Source: Sodalis-like endosymbiont of Proechinophthirus fluctus
GTDB lineage: Bacteria; Pseudomonadota; Gammaproteobacteria; Enterobacterales; Enterobacteriaceae
Length of the DNA stretch: 9,877 bases
Assembly (NCBI RefSeq): GCF_001602625.1
Contig: NZ_LECR01000086.1
Span: forward strand, 6,535-16,411
Direction: 5' to 3'
Part shown: one piece after another, positions 8,044-9,877 of the stretch
Numbering within the stretch: position 1 is the first letter of the stretch
Layout: the number at the start of each line of letters is the position of its first letter
Translations under genes and position numbers: made by a program
Notes under the pieces: generated by a model
The model's input: only the letters and a program-made list of their open reading frames with translations
The model's database searches: none
Told to the model about the DNA's origin: nothing

Positions 8044-8235
8044 ATGCTGACGATAATATATACTGAAAAACTGCTCTCCAGGACTATATTAAATTATAAA
8101 GAAAAAGATTTTCTAAAAATCCATATTATTATGGAAAATAATAGTGAAATTATTGTATACGCCGCTCCAGAGAGAAAGAGCTCTCGTCCAACACCATTAC
8201 GAGAGAGCATTTTTAAAACACTATTAGCAATATAG
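8044..8235 (+). CDS. Short AT-rich ORF upstream of the kinase remnant (doubtful)
   Basis: A 63-codon frame starts at ATG 8044, or 34 codons from ATG 8131 (MENNSEIIVYAAPERKSSRP, then TPLRESIFKTLLAI). Neither start has a clear ribosome binding site. The part from 8131 has a low-GC start and a Ser/Thr/Pro/Arg-rich body, which would suit the N-terminus of a secreted effector. It lies about 100 bp upstream of the kinase-like pieces on the same strand. It may be the broken first part of that gene or chance. Confidence 0.25.
   Translation: MLTIIYTEKLLSRTILNYKEKDFLKIHIIMENNSEIIVYAAPERKSSRPTPLRESIFKTLLAI
8181..8214 (+). terminator. Terminator-like hairpin with T-run
   Basis: CTCTCGT (8181-8187) and ACGAGAG (8199-8205) form a perfect 7-bp stem with an 11-nt loop. 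AGCA follows, then T at 8210-8214. The gap before the T-run and the large loop make it a weak terminator. It falls inside the doubtful ORF at 8044-8235, which argues that at least one of the two is spurious. Confidence 0.3.
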
Positions 8236-8339
8236 CCAAATAGAGGACCAAAGCGAAGAAACCGTATCAGCCCCCTCTTCCTTTTATTCAACAGCGCCAC
8301 GCTCACGGCCTATGCTTTCCTTTTCCTAACGCAGGCGCT

Positions 8340-8990
8340 ATGTGCCCTTTCAGCTGGCAAGGCAAGACCCAATATATCAGCACTATCGACCGTTTTTTGG
8401 CACGCATTGCGGGTAAACCAATTGATTAACAGGTGATAGCCATAAGCAAAGAGATTAGTCGGGGATCTTATGGCTCAGTATATAGAATCGTCACGCCTTT
8501 TTGGTCAAAATTCCCCCGTAATAAAGACAGTATTTGGATTAATTTTTCGGCCATACCGAACGCATATCCCATACGTGCCCAATACTACCTGAATAAGGAT
8601 AATAATAAGCATGATTTTTCCCGTGCCGGCGTGAAGGTTAACCAATACGGAGACCCTATGACATGCAAGTACATTAGAGGATTTATTCGACGAAGAAAAG
8701 GGGAATGCACTGCGTACAAAGGCGTTAGTGGTGCTCGAGTCACGCAGACTTGTAGATACATGATGTCGAGGTAGTTGGTAATATTCTGATCCAGAATAAT
8801 GGTCGAATCAATTTCATTGATGCCGATCAGATAGCAATAGAGCAACGACAGCGTCTGGCGCGCAGGTCGTCATTTGCACCGACGTATTGGAAGGGATTCT
8901 GGAGAAATACTATCAAATAATGACGAACCTGGCGTTAAAATACGGCCATCGCGATGACGAATATCGGACTCGTTTTTCTGTGTTACGCGT
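8340..8990 (+). pseudogene. Fragmented eukaryotic-like protein kinase, possible T3SS effector (OspG/NleH-like)
   Basis: Pieces in three frames follow the order of a protein kinase domain. ATG 8340 reads MCPFSWQGKTQYISTIDRFL to an in-frame TAA (8427-8429). The same frame continues with a glycine-rich loop ISRGSYGSVYRI (8454-8489). Another frame holds PVIKTVF, whose Lys (8524-8526) could be the strand-3 lysine. Frame 0 resumes with a hinge-like segment AGVKVNQYGDPMT to 8663. A shift then gives STLEDLFDEEKGNALRTKAL and ESRRLVDT. Another shift at about 8758 gives HDVEVVGNILIQNNGRINFI and DAD (8759-8827), matching a catalytic loop (HxDxxxxN) followed by the metal-binding DFG position. A last shift yields VLEGILEKYYQIMTNLALKY. 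The loop has one extra residue and DFG is DAD. The fold assignment is moderate; effector status is inference. The end is approximate. Confidence 0.55.
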
Positions 8991-9193
8991 ACCGCAGAGC
9001 GGCCTTCACCTGCAAAAAGAGAGCAACGTTAGGTTCACGTTAGTACCTAACGGCCTCGTATTGCCCTCTTCGCGCGAAAACGCTTGCGGCGTGAACAGGG
9101 TTTGCACCCTGACGTTCGAAGACGCCCGTGCAAGTCACTGCGATTTTGGCATTGCGGTCGCTCGAAGCAGGGTCTTGGTGCGTCAGCCTTGGG
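8991..9193. other. Gene-free tail downstream of pykA with two hairpins
   Basis: No gene is supported here. CGTTAGGT (9027-9034) / ACCTAACG (9045-9052) is a perfect 8-bp inverted repeat. A longer imperfect hairpin nests GGCGT (9088-9092) / ACGCC (9122-9126) around the perfect CAGGGT-TTGC-ACCCTG (9096-9111). Neither is followed by a T-run on the pykA strand, so a terminator role is only possible. Confidence 0.4.
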
Positions 9194-9877
9194 TTATTCT
9201 ACGCGCAGGATGCGGCTGGTATTGGTAGTGCCGACCATGTCCATAACGTCGCCCTGGGTGATGATCACTAGATCCCCCGAGACTAAAAATCCCTTGTCGC
9301 GCAGCAAATTGGTGGCGTTGGTTGCTGCCATCACGCCGTCGCAATCGCCGTCAAAGTATACCGGCGTCACGCCACGATAAAGCGCGGTCAGATTCAGAGT
9401 ATGCTCATGGCGCGAGAGGGCAAAAATGGGCAGACCCGAGCTGATACGGGACATCATTAACGCGGTACGGCCCGATTCCGTCATCGAGATAATGGCGGTG
9501 ATGCCCTTAAGGTGATTAGCGGCGTACATCGCCGACATGGCGATAGCTTCTTCGATATTGTCAAATTGCACGTCCAGCCGATGCTTGGAGACATTAATGC
9601 TTGGGATCTTTTCCGCCCCCATACAAACTCTGGCCATGGCAGACACCGTTTCTGTAGGATACTGCCCCGCGGCGGTTTCGGCCGACAACATCACCGCGTC
9701 GGTGCCATCGAGCACCGCGTTGGCAACGTCCATGACTTCGGCTCGCGTGGGCATCGGGTTAGTTATCATTGATTCCATCATCTGTGTGGCGGTAATCACG
9801 GCGCGATTAAGGGTACGGGCGCGGCGAATCAGTTTCTTTTGAATACCTACCAGTTCAGGATCGCCGATTTCAACCCC
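9194..9877 (-). CDS. pykA: PykA, pyruvate kinase II (partial, C-terminal half)
   Basis: Cytoplasmic glycolytic enzyme converting phosphoenolpyruvate and ADP to pyruvate and ATP; type II is AMP-activated in E. coli. 227 codons run from the right edge to TAA 9196-9194 without interruption and align with about residues 253-480 of E. coli PykA (480 aa). Visible motifs are [15 protein letters not shown] at the edge, [10 protein letters not shown], the substrate-domain segment [20 protein letters not shown] and [12 protein letters not shown]. The regulatory C-terminal domain follows, including [10 protein letters not shown] and the family-typical end TRILRVE. The catalytic N-terminal part and the promoter lie off the window. 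It is convergent with dead lpxM as in E. coli, but 4.3 kb away instead of adjacent. It appears functional. Confidence 0.97.
   Translation of the reverse strand, partial: GVEIGDPELVGIQKKLIRRARTLNRAVITATQMMESMITNPMPTRAEVMDVANAVLDGTDAVMLSAETAAGQYPTETVSAMARVCMGAEKIPSINVSKHRLDVQFDNIEEAIAMSAMYAANHLKGITAIISMTESGRTALMMSRISSGLPIFALSRHEHTLNLTALYRGVTPVYFDGDCDGVMAATNATNLLRDKGFLVSGDLVIITQGDVMDMVGTTNTSRILRVE

Noticed and set aside
4919..9193. Transposase, integrase, CRISPR array or tRNA in the insert
   Set aside because: I looked for regular spaced repeats, terminal inverted repeats and cloverleaf-type elements and saw none, so no mobile element is called.
9512..9842. Plus-strand ORFs of 86 and 101 codons
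   Set aside because: Antisense shadows of pykA.

Overview
The window looks like a chromosomal segment of an Enterobacterales host-associated bacterium whose genome is decaying, most like Sodalis or a Sodalis-type insect symbiont. Two things suggest this. The intact proteins (ZnuB, ZnuC, ZnuA, MepM, PykA) read very close to their Escherichia coli counterparts, in the E. coli order and relative orientation (znuB and znuC on -, znuA, mepM and lpxM on +, pykA on -). Beside them lie heavily decayed, non-functional genes and long stretches without any convincing gene. The species call is inference from synteny, recalled family sequences and pseudogene load; no search was run.

Left part (1-3828) is healthy. 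znuB (running off the left edge) and znuC overlap by 8 bp and form one minus-strand unit. znuA diverges from them across a 70-bp gap that carries a probable Zur operator. Together they encode the high-affinity periplasmic zinc importer. mepM, a murein DD-endopeptidase with LysM and LytM domains, follows znuA by 12 bp with a GTG start.

Middle (3933-4918): lpxM, the lipid A myristoyltransferase gene, is a clear pseudogene. It can be followed from start to end by changing frame several times, and it carries in-frame stops, a short tandem duplication and loss of the catalytic histidine of the HX4D motif. Lipid A of this organism should lack the LpxM-added acyl chain unless another copy exists.

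Between lpxM and pykA (4919-9193) lie about 4.3 kb that are absent from the E. coli arrangement, where these two genes are convergent neighbours. The insert holds the minus-strand wreck of an Nramp (MntH-type) metal transporter (about 5385-6280), several short unidentified open remnants, an AT-rich stretch (about 7454-8160), a possible 28-codon gene capped by a perfect terminator-like hairpin (7186-7295), and a fragmented gene (about 8340-8990) whose pieces in three frames line up as a eukaryotic-like protein kinase domain. The layout of those pieces recalls OspG/NleH-type effector kinases of type III secretion systems. That is the most interesting object in the window.

Right edge (9194-9877): the C-terminal half of pykA (pyruvate kinase II), intact and running off the window. 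The contrast is zinc import, murein remodelling and glycolysis kept, against manganese/iron import of this type, full lipid A acylation and a probable effector lost.
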